64,000 bases of DNA from Methylosinus sp. PW1 (GCF_000745215.1 NZ_JQNK01000009.1:2232001-2296000); one strand, 5' to 3'; shown: positions 1-8,610, numbered from the stretch's first letter. A program made the numbers and translations. Notes: generated from the sequence alone by a model not told the origin.

Positions 1-177
1 CGTCCGCACGCCCATGCGGACGCCGAGCTTCCGCATCATTGCGCGCTCGTCGACGCGGCGTTCGGCGGCCGTCATTTGCGCCTGGATTGCCCGGAGCATG
101 ATCCGGCGCCGCCGGCGGAGAGCGAGACGGCCTGGAGCCTTTTCGCGCATCGCGACGCGCAGCAGGCGGGAGCCTGA
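1..177 (+). CDS. C-terminal end of an unidentified protein, cut by the window start
   Basis: An open frame in phase 1 runs from the window edge to a TGA at 175-177, giving 58 residues rich in His, Ala and acidic residues and ending in AQQAGA. I do not recognise a family from this fragment. The 124 bases between its stop and the next gene hold no other convincing gene. It could also be non-coding; the main support is an open, codon-like frame up to the stop. Confidence 0.35.
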   Translation, partial: RPHAHADAELPHHCALVDAAFGGRHLRLDCPEHDPAPPAESETAWSLFAHRDAQQAGA

Positions 178-301
178 GACGCCTCGCAAATTCTCGAGCC
201 GCTCGGGGTTCCAGGGCCGCTGGCCCGTGGCGGGCTCGCAGAAGAATGGCGCGCCGTTCGTAGACGGCGCGCAGGAAGCAGAAGAGAGGAGGACCAAGGC
301 C

Positions 302-538
302 ATGGCGACGAAAGCGATTTTCTACCACGCCGGATGCCCCGTTTGCGCGGATGCGGAGACGGCCTTCGCCAAAGCGCTCGACCCGCAAGTCTTCGATGTC
401 GAGATCGTGCATCTCGGCGAGGACAAGGCGCGGCTCGGCGAGGCCGAGGCGGCCGGCGTCAAATCCGTGCCCGCCTTTGTCATCGACGGGCGCGCCTATC
501 ACATTAATTTCGGCGCCGATCTCTCCGCGCTGAAATAG
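302..538 (+). CDS. glutaredoxin/thioredoxin-like small redox protein
   Basis: A 78-residue protein starting MATKAIFYHAGCPVCAD. The CPVC motif near residues 12-15 after a beta strand (AIFYHAG) is a thioredoxin-fold dithiol active site, and VKSVPAFVIDGRAYHI matches the cis-proline segment that follows in glutaredoxins. It is shorter than a classical thioredoxin, in line with small thioredoxin-like proteins of proteobacteria. The start was chosen because the redox fold begins there and a purine-rich stretch (agaggagg) lies about 10 bases upstream; the longer upstream reading frame is arginine-rich and not protein-like. Cytosolic disulfide reduction is inferred; the substrate is unknown. Confidence 0.8.
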   Translation: MATKAIFYHAGCPVCADAETAFAKALDPQVFDVEIVHLGEDKARLGEAEAAGVKSVPAFVIDGRAYHINFGADLSALK

Positions 539-634
539 ACCACCGACGACCCCCCGCCGTTGTCACTTCGGCGACTCCGAACTGCCTCGCCGAGCTATGC
601 TCGCGCGAGGCCTTTTTTTCAGCGAACCCTGTCC

Positions 635-1324
635 ATGACCCCTGTGATCGAGACCCTATTCGCGGCGCCGGCGCTCATCTCTCTCGGCCCGCGCGCGGCG
701 CCGAGCGGCATCGCCAAAAGCGCGGCGCCGCCGCCCTGGCGCATATTGCGCGACGGCCTCGACGGCGATCGTCAGGGCGATCTGCGCCATCACGGCGGGC
801 CGGAGAAGGCGCTGCATCATTATCCGCGCGATCATTACGACGCCTGGGCGACGGAGGAGCCGGCGCTCGGCGAAGCGCTCGCGGCGCCGCCGGCCTTCGG
901 CGAGAATATTTCGACTCTGGGCGTGACCGAGCGCGACATCTGCATCGGCGACATCTTCGCATTGGGCTCGGCGCTGCTGCAGGTGAGCCAGGGCCGCCAG
1001 CCCTGCTGGAAGCTGAATGTGCGTTTCGCGCGCCCGGATATGGCGCGGCGCGTTCAGACGAGCGGGCGCACTGGCTGGTATTACCGCGTGCTGCGCGAGG
1101 GCGTCGCCGAGCCGGGCGCGCATCTCCAGCGCGTGGAGCGGCCGCTGCCGGAGTGGCCTTTGTCGCGGCTCAATGAATTGCTCTATCTGCGCATGCTCGA
1201 TCGCGATGCGCTGGCGCAAATGGCCGAGCTGGCGCCGCTCGCGCGCAATTGGCGAGAGCTGGCCGCGCGCCGTCTCGCGCGCGGCGCGGTGGAGGACTGG
1301 TCCACGCGCCTCGACGGCGCGTGA
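635..1324 (+). CDS. MOSC domain protein (YiiM-like)
   Basis: A 229-residue protein of the MOSC (molybdenum cofactor sulfurase C-terminal) family. It shows the early HHGGPEKALHHYP block, the GENISTLGV block and a GRQPCWKLN segment whose Cys is the conserved sulfur/molybdopterin-handling residue. Overall length and order match E. coli YiiM, which reduces N-hydroxylated bases such as 6-hydroxylaminopurine with Moco. The ATG at 635 (MTPVIETLFA) is preferred over an upstream TTG because family similarity begins there. It is monocistronic, between a redox protein on the same strand and a convergent WcbI-type gene. Confidence 0.88.
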   Translation: MTPVIETLFAAPALISLGPRAAPSGIAKSAAPPPWRILRDGLDGDRQGDLRHHGGPEKALHHYPRDHYDAWATEEPALGEALAAPPAFGENISTLGVTERDICIGDIFALGSALLQVSQGRQPCWKLNVRFARPDMARRVQTSGRTGWYYRVLREGVAEPGAHLQRVERPLPEWPLSRLNELLYLRMLDRDALAQMAELAPLARNWRELAARRLARGAVEDWSTRLDGA

Positions 1325-1357
1325 GAGCGTCGCGCGCTGCCGAACGCAGGCGGCGCA

Positions 1358-2407
1358 TCAGGCCGGCAGAAGGCCCTTGCGCAAATTCTCGCCCGCGAGC
1401 GTGATGATGCGGCCGACGGCGGCGGGATCGGCGAGCCAGGCCTCTATGCGCGGATGGGTGAGCTGCGCCGGCGTGCTGCGGCGATAGACCTTGTAACATT
1501 CGGCGAGATAGTACGGCAGCGACACGAATTCGCCGACCTCGCTCGAGAGATGATAATTCTCGAGCTTGAATGTGTAGCTGCCCTGCACGCCGAAATATTC
1601 GCCGATCGGCGGATAGATGGGGAATATCTCCGCGCGTCCGAGATCGTCGATCGCGTAATAGTCGCCATTGACGGGCGCCGGAGTCGGCAGGCCGGCATGG
1701 GCGAAAAATTTCTTGGCGAGATCGAAGAGCACGAACGGCCGCGGATGCACCAGCGAATACATGAACACGCCGCGGCGCGACCAATTGGCGATCTCGCCGG
1801 AGAGATCCATGCCGTATTTGCGCTTGCCGGTCTCGACCAGCTCGTTCACGGCGTCGTTCCAGACGTCGAAATAGCCGAGCGCCTCGAAGACATTGCGGTT
1901 GAACAGCGCATGCGCCTCCTCCACCGAGAGGCCGCGGCGGAAGGCGAAGACGGCGAGCGCCGAGTGATAGGGGCCGACGGGGCCGATGGTCGGCGCATGG
2001 CCGCGCGTCTCGTCGAGAAGATAGATGAGGTCGGGGTGGAAGGCGGAGAAGGTGATCGCCGGGATCATGATCACTTTGTCCAAGAGCTCGCACAGCTCCG
2101 CCGAGCCGCCGCCGCGCACAGGCCCGTGCAGAAACTCGTGGCAGAACACATAGTCGTAGGTGGCGAGCGTCTTGGCGAGCAGCTTTATGTCGGCGAGCGT
2201 CTTGGCGATCGCCGAGAAATGCGAGACGCGCGCGGAAGGGTCGAGCAGCTTCATCGCATAGGCGAGACCGAAAGCCTGACAATTGCCGATGACGGCGATG
2301 CGCGGCCCGGTGAGGCGCGGCCCTTTCGAATAGAAGGGCGCGAGCCGCGGCTCGACGAGATGACTGTACCAGGAGCGGATGATCTGCCGGTCGATCTGAG
2401 ACAACAT
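1358..2407 (-). CDS. WcbI-type polysaccharide biosynthesis protein, putative acetyltransferase
   Basis: A 349-residue protein. Near residues 36-46 it has IAVIGNCQAFGLA, the GNCQ nucleophile-like block of the WcbI family (named from the Burkholderia capsule locus; an SGNH-like fold that binds CoA). The rest alternates helices and strands as in that family and has no signal peptide or membrane segment, so it is probably cytosolic and modifies sugar precursors or a polymer. It is divergent from the GSCFA-family gene, with about 220 bases between them, suggesting shared promoter DNA and a joint role in surface glycan decoration. The acceptor is unknown. Confidence 0.8.
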   Translation of the reverse strand: MLSQIDRQIIRSWYSHLVEPRLAPFYSKGPRLTGPRIAVIGNCQAFGLAYAMKLLDPSARVSHFSAIAKTLADIKLLAKTLATYDYVFCHEFLHGPVRGGGSAELCELLDKVIMIPAITFSAFHPDLIYLLDETRGHAPTIGPVGPYHSALAVFAFRRGLSVEEAHALFNRNVFEALGYFDVWNDAVNELVETGKRKYGMDLSGEIANWSRRGVFMYSLVHPRPFVLFDLAKKFFAHAGLPTPAPVNGDYYAIDDLGRAEIFPIYPPIGEYFGVQGSYTFKLENYHLSSEVGEFVSLPYYLAECYKVYRRSTPAQLTHPRIEAWLADPAAVGRIITLAGENLRKGLLPA

Positions 2408-2625
2408 GCGCGCGTTATGCCATTTCGTCGCGGCCCGAAATCGAAGTCGGCGCCGAAGGATGACAAGCGCCCGGTCGCCGTTTATGCTCCCGGCCGCATC
2501 GATGAAGCCGCCGCATTCATCCCATTCCGGCGCGCTGTTCTCGCCTTTGTGAGGGCGGATCGCGCGTCTTGGATGAACCCTGCTCGACGAGCCATGCGGC
2601 CGGCGGCTTTCCAGGAGACCGACAA

Positions 2626-3690
2626 TTGGCGGAACATCCCTATAGCTCCCTACCCGACCATCGCTTCTGGCGCAAGGCGGTGACGCAGACGCCGCCCTTC
2701 GCGATCGACCCGATTCTCTCCACGCCGTTCAAAATCTCGCTGAAAGACAGAGTGGCGACCGGCGGGAGTTGTTTCGCGCAAGAAATAGCTCAGAAACTAA
2801 AGGCCAGCGGTTACCACTATTATCTCGCCGAGCAGCCGCCGGAGGGCATGTCCGCCGCCGAGGCGGAGCGGCGCAATTATTCGATGTATTCCTGCCGCTA
2901 CGGCAATCTCTACACCACGACGGCGCTGCTCCAGCTGTTCGACCGCGCTTATGGCGCGTTGAAGCCGGAGCTCGTGCATTGGGTGCGGCAGGAGGACGGC
3001 CGCATCGTCGATCCTTTCCGCCCGAGCATAGAGCCGGACGGCTATGACACGGTCGAGGACATGCTGGCCGAGCGCGAGCGGCATTTCGCCGCCGTGCGCA
3101 AAATGTTCGAGACGCTGGACGTCTTCGTCTTCACCTTCGGCCATACCGAATCCTGGCGCTGCCGCAGCGACGGCGCGGTGCTGCAGCAGGCGCCCGGCGT
3201 CGCCGGCGGCGTGTGGGATCCTTCGCTCTACGCCTTCCACAATATGACGGTCTCGGAAGTGGTGCGCGACTTTCTCGCTTCGGTCGATCGCATCCGCTCG
3301 GTCAATCCGGCGTCGCGGATCATCCTCAGCGTCTCGCCGGTCGGCATCATCGCCACTTACGAGGATCGCCATGTGCTCGAGGCCAATTCGGCGATCAAGG
3401 CGATTCTGCGCGCCGCGGCGGACGAGGTGGTGCGCGCGCGGCCCAATATCGCTTATTTCCCGTCTTACGACGTCGCGACGGCGCCGCCCAATGTCGCGCG
3501 CTTCTATCGGGAGGATGTGCGGCGCATAAATCCCTTCGGCATCAGCCAGACGATGCGCATGTTCTTCGATCATTTCACCGAGCGCGAGACGCAGACGGCC
3601 AAGATCGAGCCGCTGAAATTCGACGTGGCGGCGGAGGCGGAGAGCACGTCTCGCATCGTCTGCGACGAAGAGGCCATCGAAACCGCGTGA
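2626..3690 (+). CDS. GSCFA family protein
   Basis: A 354-residue protein with the family-defining block ATGGSCFAQEI near residues 45-55, followed by FTFGHTESW and a late segment of SGNH-like topology. GSCFA proteins are related to the SGNH/GDSL superfamily and are often found in polysaccharide loci; no reaction is firmly established. I chose the TTG at 2626 because AGGAG at 2613-2617 lies 8 bases upstream; an in-frame ATG at 2569 lacks a good ribosome site and adds an unlikely leader. The gene diverges from the WcbI-type gene and is followed by a perfect 12-bp hairpin (3715-3742). Confidence 0.85.
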   Translation: MAEHPYSSLPDHRFWRKAVTQTPPFAIDPILSTPFKISLKDRVATGGSCFAQEIAQKLKASGYHYYLAEQPPEGMSAAEAERRNYSMYSCRYGNLYTTTALLQLFDRAYGALKPELVHWVRQEDGRIVDPFRPSIEPDGYDTVEDMLAERERHFAAVRKMFETLDVFVFTFGHTESWRCRSDGAVLQQAPGVAGGVWDPSLYAFHNMTVSEVVRDFLASVDRIRSVNPASRIILSVSPVGIIATYEDRHVLEANSAIKAILRAAADEVVRARPNIAYFPSYDVATAPPNVARFYREDVRRINPFGISQTMRMFFDHFTERETQTAKIEPLKFDVAAEAESTSRIVCDEEAIETA

Positions 3691-3714
3691 CCTGCGAGAT
3701 CGCGTGACCTTTTG

Positions 3715-3742
3715 GCGTTTCCCGCCCATCGGCGGGAAACGC
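3715..3742. terminator. 12-bp perfect hairpin after the GSCFA gene
   Basis: Arms GCGTTTCCCGCC (3715-3726) and GGCGGGAAACGC (3731-3742) surround a CATC loop. It lies 25 bases after the GSCFA stop codon and ahead of the next gene. No T-tract follows directly, so it may end transcription inefficiently, block 3' exonuclease, or be a palindromic repeat. Confidence 0.6.
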
Positions 3743-3808
3743 GATCTTCGTTTCCGGAAACTAGAGCTTATATATCCCCTGTCGCAGTTCGAACGGAGGA
3801 TTCGCCCC

Positions 3809-4237
3809 ATGGTCACGGGCTCGCTCGCTCTCGCCGTCGCCGGCGCTTTCACAGGGGCGTCTCTCTATGTCAATTTCGTCGAGCAGCCCGCGCGGCTGAA
3901 GCTCGACGACAAATCGCTCATGAAGGAATGGGAGACTTCCGATCATCGCGGCTTCGCCCTGCTCGCCGGCCTCTCGCTGCTCTCGGCCGTTCTCGGCTTT
4001 ATCGACTACAAGACCTCCGACGATGCGCGCTGGCTCGCCGGCGCCGCGGTGATCGTCGCCGCCTGGCCCTTCATGTTCTACGCGGTCTCGCCGCTCGACA
4101 ACCGCATTCTCGCCTTGATCTCGGCCGAGGACGGCGTCGATGCGCGCAAGTCGATCGAGCTGTGGGGCAAGGTTCAGCTCGCGCTCACGGCGCTCGGCGC
4201 GCTCGCCGTCGCGCTCTTCGTCTTCGCCAACGGCTGA
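3809..4237 (+). CDS. DUF1772 (anthrone oxygenase-like) membrane protein
   Basis: A 142-residue integral membrane protein with about four hydrophobic segments (LALAVAGAFTGASLYVNF, LLAGLSLLSAVLGF, WLAGAAVIVAAWPFMFYAV and a C-terminal one). The early N-F-V-E-x-P-A-R and later W-x3-D-x-R-G segments are typical of DUF1772, a family that includes anthrone oxygenase-like proteins. The start follows a strong ACGGAGGA ribosome site 8 bases away; the longer frame from 3704 runs through the preceding hairpin. The bacterial function is unknown. Confidence 0.82.
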   Translation: MVTGSLALAVAGAFTGASLYVNFVEQPARLKLDDKSLMKEWETSDHRGFALLAGLSLLSAVLGFIDYKTSDDARWLAGAAVIVAAWPFMFYAVSPLDNRILALISAEDGVDARKSIELWGKVQLALTALGALAVALFVFANG

Positions 4238-4270
4238 GGCGTCGCGGCCGAAGATTCGACATCATGCTCG

Positions 4271-4302
4271 TCGATCCTCCCTCCCGACAGAAGGAGGATC
4301 GA
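4271..4302 (+). promoter_or_regulatory. hairpin sequestering the ribosome binding site of the DUF2147 gene
   Basis: TCGATCCTCC at 4271-4280 is the exact reverse complement of GGAGGATCGA at 4293-4302, with a 12-base loop. The 3' arm contains the GGAGGA Shine-Dalgarno sequence, and the ATG begins two bases later at 4304. In mRNA the ribosome site would be fully paired. This suggests translational control (temperature, protein or small RNA), although the palindrome could also be a DNA-level operator. Confidence 0.6.
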
Positions 4303-4303
4303 C

Positions 4304-4741
4304 ATGACACGCTCTTTCGCCCTCGCGCCTTCGGCGCTGCTGGCCGCCGCCGCTCTGGCGTGCGGTCCTGTGGCCGGCGCCTCGTCCAATGATCCGCGCG
4401 GCGTCTGGCTGCGGCCGGAAGGCGGCGTGCGGTTCAGCTTCTATGATTGCGAGAACGGCAAGCTCTGCGCCAAGGTCGTCGCCGCGCAGAGCGCCGAGGA
4501 TCGCGCTTCCATAGGCGCGGTGATTCTACGCGGCGCCACGCAGACCGGCCCCAATCATTGGGCCGGCCAGATCTTCAATGTCGAGGACGGCAAGACCTAT
4601 GACGGCTTCGTCACTGTCGACAGCCCGACGCGATTGACGCTGAAAGGTTGCCTCTGGGGCCTGTTGTGCAGCGGAGAGACCTGGACTCGCGTCTCCGCGC
4701 CGCCGGCCGCCCATGCGATGGTCGGCGACGATCTGAGATAG
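4304..4741 (+). CDS. DUF2147 secreted protein
   Basis: A 145-residue protein with a signal peptide (MTRSFALAPSALLAAAALA, predicted cut near GASS) followed by a DUF2147 domain: D-P-R-G-V-W-L, a Y-D-C-x-G-x-L-C strand pair, G-x-I-F-N-V-E-D-G-K-T-Y and L-K-G-C-L-W-G-L-L-C-S-G-E-T-W-T-R. Family members are small periplasmic beta proteins whose function is not established; the four Cys could form two disulfides. Expression may be limited by the hairpin covering its ribosome site. Confidence 0.87.
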   Translation: MTRSFALAPSALLAAAALACGPVAGASSNDPRGVWLRPEGGVRFSFYDCENGKLCAKVVAAQSAEDRASIGAVILRGATQTGPNHWAGQIFNVEDGKTYDGFVTVDSPTRLTLKGCLWGLLCSGETWTRVSAPPAAHAMVGDDLR

Positions 4742-4759
4742 GCGCTCACCAAGGGGCGA

Positions 4760-6691
4760 TCAATTCCCGTTGGAATAGACGCGAATCGATCGAATCTCGA
4801 AACGCGCCGGCAGCGCGTTTCTGTCGATCGGTCCGCCCCAGGAGCCGCCGAGCGCGAGATTGATGCGAATGCGCATGGGCTGGCGCAGCGGATCATCGGG
4901 GCCGCGCGGCGTGACGGCGAGCGCCTGCCGGCCGTCTATGGAGACGGAGATGGTCTCCGCGCTCCAATCCAGCCGATAGACGTGCCATTGCGAGGACAGA
5001 GTCGGCACATTGGTCTCGGCCGACCAATTGGTCAGCTCGTCCAGCGTCGGACCGGCATGGGCGCTGGTGAAGACGATGTTCGGATGCTTGCCGACCGCCT
5101 CCACTATATCGATCTCGCGATAGGGCGGCCCGTCGTCGCCGCCGAGCATCCAGATCGCCGGCCATGTCCCGGCGCCTTTCGGCGCGCGCGCGACGACCTC
5201 CACGGCGCCATAGCGCATCGAGAAGCGTGAGACGATGCTGCCGGATGTGTAGTCCGAGGTGAGCGTCGAGCGGGTCCAATCTTTGGAGGCGCCGTCGTAG
5301 CGGGCGTTCAGCACGCCTTCCGCGCGGCCTTCCAGCGCCAGCGCGCCATCGGCGACGAAGACATTCTCGGGGCGATAATATTGCGCCTCGTGATTGCGGA
5401 TGAAGCCGATCTCATAAGACCAGAAATTTTGGTCGAGCGCGCCGGCGCGCGCGAAATCCTCCTCATGGACGAGACGGGCGGCGCGCTTCGGCTCTGCGGC
5501 GAGGCCTCGCTCGGCGAAGGCGATGGCGGCGACGCCGAGCGCGCAGATCAGCAGCGCGGCGGCGCCGGCTCGGCGGGCGAGACGCGTCGCGATGAAATCG
5601 AGCGAGGGCGCGGCGGTCGCGGGCTCGCCTGCCTTCGCGCGCTGCAGCAGGCGGCGGCGCAGCAGAGCGAGCATGGGCTTTTCGACGAGGAGATGCACGA
5701 CGACGCCGGCGGCGATGGAGAGCGCCAGCGTCGTGACGACGGCGGCCATGCCGATGAGCGGTCGCTCGACCGGCAGATGCAGCGCGCGCGTTCCGACGCG
5801 CGCCAGCGTCAGCACGATCGGATGCGCGAGATAGATGGAATAGGAGGCGTCGCCGAGCAGCATGAGCAGTGGAGAGCGCGCGAGGGCGCCGCGCGATTCC
5901 GTCGCCAGCAGGCCGAGCATGAGCGCGGCGGAGGCGAGGCCCGCCGTTTGCACGCGCGCGAAATCGTCCGAATCGAACATTGCGACGAGAGAGAAGGCGC
6001 CGCCGCCGATGAGCGCGCAGGCCACGGGCCGCGAGATTTTCGCTATCGTCCCGCGCGTGAAGAGATAGCCGACCGCCGCGCCGATGACGAATTCGAGCAC
6101 GATCGGATTGCAATAGATGTGCAGGAAAGGGTTGGTCGGCAGAAAGGCGAGGTAGAAGCCCGTCGCCAATGAGAAGAGGCCCGCGAGAATCGCCAGCCGC
6201 AGCCGGATCGAGGGAAGCAGCAGCAAGGCGGCGAACACGAAATAGAAATAAATCTCGTAGTTCAGCGTCCAGCCCAGCTTGAAGAAGGGCGTGTAATTGT
6301 CTTCCAGCGGATTGAAATGCGGGATGAACAGCAGCGACAGCGCGACATGGTCGAAGGTCGCGAGATTATGCAGCATCGCCGCGGGCCAAATGAGACACAC
6401 CGCGAGAATCGCCAGGGTGAAGAGCCAGTAGAGCGGCGCGACGCGAATGAGCCGCCGCGCCAGAAACGCGCGCGGCCCGGTCGGCCGCTGCGCGGTGACG
6501 ACCATCATGATGAAGCCGCTGATCACGAAGAAGAGATCGACGCCGGCGGCGCCGAAGGCGCGCGGCGTCGGCCAATAGAATTGCTCCGTATAGACGCCGG
6601 TGTGAATAAACACGACGAGAATCGCCGCTGCCGCCCGCAAATATTGGACAGCGCGGATTTCTTCGCTTCCGCTCGCGTTGCTGCCGGACAT
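4760..6691 (-). CDS. fusion of acyltransferase-3 membrane domain and glycoside hydrolase family 16 domain
   Basis: A 643-residue protein. Residues about 10-390 form an acyltransferase-3 domain (OafA/ExoZ type): it opens with VQYLRAAAAILVVFIHTGVY carrying the conserved His, then GVDLFFVISGFIM, then about ten membrane helices. After another hydrophobic segment comes a periplasmic GH16-like domain with the catalytic signature E-I-D-I-V-E near residues 525-530 and a GTWPAIWMLGG block. Acyltransferase-3 proteins acylate surface glycans; GH16 enzymes cut or re-ligate beta-glucans and galactans. One chain may therefore trim and acylate an exopolysaccharide. The ATG at 6691 is preceded by AAAGGA. Confidence 0.88.
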   Translation of the reverse strand: MSGSNASGSEEIRAVQYLRAAAAILVVFIHTGVYTEQFYWPTPRAFGAAGVDLFFVISGFIMMVVTAQRPTGPRAFLARRLIRVAPLYWLFTLAILAVCLIWPAAMLHNLATFDHVALSLLFIPHFNPLEDNYTPFFKLGWTLNYEIYFYFVFAALLLLPSIRLRLAILAGLFSLATGFYLAFLPTNPFLHIYCNPIVLEFVIGAAVGYLFTRGTIAKISRPVACALIGGGAFSLVAMFDSDDFARVQTAGLASAALMLGLLATESRGALARSPLLMLLGDASYSIYLAHPIVLTLARVGTRALHLPVERPLIGMAAVVTTLALSIAAGVVVHLLVEKPMLALLRRRLLQRAKAGEPATAAPSLDFIATRLARRAGAAALLICALGVAAIAFAERGLAAEPKRAARLVHEEDFARAGALDQNFWSYEIGFIRNHEAQYYRPENVFVADGALALEGRAEGVLNARYDGASKDWTRSTLTSDYTSGSIVSRFSMRYGAVEVVARAPKGAGTWPAIWMLGGDDGPPYREIDIVEAVGKHPNIVFTSAHAGPTLDELTNWSAETNVPTLSSQWHVYRLDWSAETISVSIDGRQALAVTPRGPDDPLRQPMRIRINLALGGSWGGPIDRNALPARFEIRSIRVYSNGN

Positions 6692-6838
6692 GCCGATCCT
6701 TTCGAGACAAATGGTTCGGGCGGCCGCCACGGCCGCGGAAATGATGTGCCAATCGGAGACGTTTCCGACGGCCTGCGCCATTGCTTGAAGGAAACATGCC
6801 AAGCCCGGCGAGCGGCGGCGTCTTCCAATGCGCGATCT

Positions 6839-6861
6839 GGACCGCGAGCCTTCAGGCTCGC
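6839..6861. repeat. short palindromic repeat, copy 1
   Basis: A 23-base sequence ending in the hairpin GCGAGCCTTCAGGCTCGC (6844-6861) recurs exactly at 10322-10344. Both copies are intergenic, at the 3' side of minus-strand genes, and flanking DNA differs, so this is a small dispersed element or a shared terminator-like hairpin. Confidence 0.7.
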
Positions 6862-6888
6862 TTCATTTGCGCTCGGCGCCATAGCGCA

Positions 6889-7767
6889 TCAGCGGCTGGC
6901 TTGGGCGGCGGCGCTTTCGGCGGCGGCGCGCGCGGTCTCGGCCGTGAGCGGGCCGATGAGGATGAAGGCGAAGCCGGCGGCGCGCCATTCCACCGCGGCG
7001 AGGCCGGGCGCGGTCTTGGGCGGAGCCGAGGGACGCTCGCCGCCGGCGCGCTCGAAATAGAGCGCCGCCCGGGCGCCGGCGACGGATTGATAGATCAGCA
7101 GCCCCGCTGGCGAGATCACGCCCGGAACGAGTCTGCCGCCGACGAGCTCGAGGCCAACATCGGCGAGGTTCGGCAGTCGGCCGAAGCCGGCGCGCTCGCC
7201 GAGCCAGCTCGCGAGCTCGGCCTTTCGATCGGCGCCGATCTCCACCGGCCGCAAATCCTGCGCGAAGGTCAGATAGGCGAGCTGCGCATGGGCCACGAGG
7301 CCCGGCGGCTCGATCATGACCCGTTGCGGGGCGGAGGGCGGCGAGGCGGGACCGGTGAAGGCCAGCAGCGCCGCTCCCGCCACCACGGCGCCGGCGAGCA
7401 GCGTCAGCAGCGACATGACGATCGCCGGCCGGCGCGGCGGTCGGCGGCTGGTGTCCGAGCGGCGCATTGCGCGCAGCGAAGCGCCCTTGCTGGGGCTGAA
7501 GCGCGCCCAATTGACGCCGGAGCCGAAGCTGCGCGTGAGGCTCGTCACCGCGGCCGTCCGCAAGCCGGCGGGCAGAGGCTCCTTCACCGTCTGGGCGAAG
7601 GCCGCGCGCAGCGCCGCATTCTGCCGGCGCCAGCCCTCGACCAACGCCGCGTCCTCGGCGTGATCGTGCAGATGATTCTCTATGCGCCGGCGATTCTCGG
7701 CGTCGAGCTCGCCGTCGACGAAAGCATGCAGGTCGGATTCGTCGACATGCTCCCGGGGGCTCGTCAT
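6889..7767 (-). CDS. anti-sigma factor, membrane-anchored
   Basis: A 292-residue protein. The N-terminal 50 residues (HVDESDLHAFVDGELD, then a helix with ENHL) are typical of the anti-sigma domain of RsiW/ChrR-like regulators, though the usual Cys pair is absent, so it is probably not zinc-binding. One membrane helix (about residues 100-125) separates a cytosolic sigma-binding part from a periplasmic sensor part. It lies 11 bases after the sigma factor gene on the same strand. It is expected to hold that sigma factor inactive until an envelope signal arrives. Confidence 0.85.
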   Translation of the reverse strand: MTSPREHVDESDLHAFVDGELDAENRRRIENHLHDHAEDAALVEGWRRQNAALRAAFAQTVKEPLPAGLRTAAVTSLTRSFGSGVNWARFSPSKGASLRAMRRSDTSRRPPRRPAIVMSLLTLLAGAVVAGAALLAFTGPASPPSAPQRVMIEPPGLVAHAQLAYLTFAQDLRPVEIGADRKAELASWLGERAGFGRLPNLADVGLELVGGRLVPGVISPAGLLIYQSVAGARAALYFERAGGERPSAPPKTAPGLAAVEWRAAGFAFILIGPLTAETARAAAESAAAQASR

Positions 7768-7778
7768 TTGCAGCCTGT

Positions 7779-8279
7779 TTATTTCACGACGCGCAGATGC
7801 GGGCCCGGCCGGCGGCCGGCGTCGGCTCCCGGCGAGGGGTGGCGGTCGAGCGCGGTCAGCGCCGAGCGCGCGCGCATCAGCCGCATCAGCGCCACCGGAC
7901 GATCTGTGCGGGTGATGCGGGCGACCTCTTCATAAGTGAAGCCCTCGAGCGCCACGAGCAGAAGCGTCTCCCGCTCCTCGAAAGGAAGATCGGCGAGGCG
8001 ATGCATGATCGCCGGCTGCCGCAGAGAGGGACGATGCGGCGCGGCGGAGCGCAGCCGACGTTGCGCGGCGAGGGTCAAGGATGCGTAGAGATCGACGCGA
8101 AGGTCGAGAACCGCGCCGGTCGCCTCGCGCCCGGCTTCGTCCGCCGTGGTCTGCAGCGCCGTGTGGACCAGCTCGTCGGCGAGATCATTGGCGGCGCCGG
8201 AAAGCAGCGCGCGTGCATAACGGCGCAGGCCCGGCGTGAGCCTTTCCAAGGTCTCGTCGAAATCCTCCGCCTGTCCCAT
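7779..8279 (-). CDS. ECF-type RNA polymerase sigma factor
   Basis: A 166-residue protein. Region 2 is seen as LTPGLRRYARALLSGAANDLADELVHTAL, and region 4 as LPFEERETLLLVALEGFTYEEVARITRT followed by a recognition-helix-like RPVALMRLMRARSAL. Size and order fit extracytoplasmic-function sigma factors. It is followed by its presumed anti-sigma gene, the usual arrangement, and these operons commonly activate themselves. The regulon cannot be told from this window. Confidence 0.88.
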   Translation of the reverse strand: MGQAEDFDETLERLTPGLRRYARALLSGAANDLADELVHTALQTTADEAGREATGAVLDLRVDLYASLTLAAQRRLRSAAPHRPSLRQPAIMHRLADLPFEERETLLLVALEGFTYEEVARITRTDRPVALMRLMRARSALTALDRHPSPGADAGRRPGPHLRVVK

Positions 8280-8610
8280 CGCTCGGCCCGTCTCGCGCGG
8301 TCCTGACGCCTCGCCCGCGCGGCGCTGGTTCGGTTTCTTTCCCCACGGATATTATGCCAGTCCGGCGCGATTGACTATCTCCGCGCCCTGAGATTTATCT
8401 GTTTTTGTATGTCGGGCCGCGAGCGACGCCTCATCGGGGCGTCTTCCCGCGGGCGCCCCGCCTCACGTCCCGAGCCCGCGCGCCCATGCGCGCGCTGAAC
8501 GTCCGATGTGCGCGCCTCGAGCGCGCATGTTGCGCGTAGCCCTCCAACGGCGTTGCCGACAGGCGGCGGAACCCCGCCTCTCGATCGCAGATTTATGGAC
8601 CATTGCTCCC
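8280..8610. other. intergenic region between the sigma factor gene and fabI
   Basis: About 330 bases separating two divergent genes. No ORF here looks protein-like. It must carry promoters for both operons; an AT-richer patch near 8345-8360 (GATATTATGCC on the plus strand) is the only part resembling a -10 element, but no convincing -35 partner or palindromic operator was found. Confidence 0.5.
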
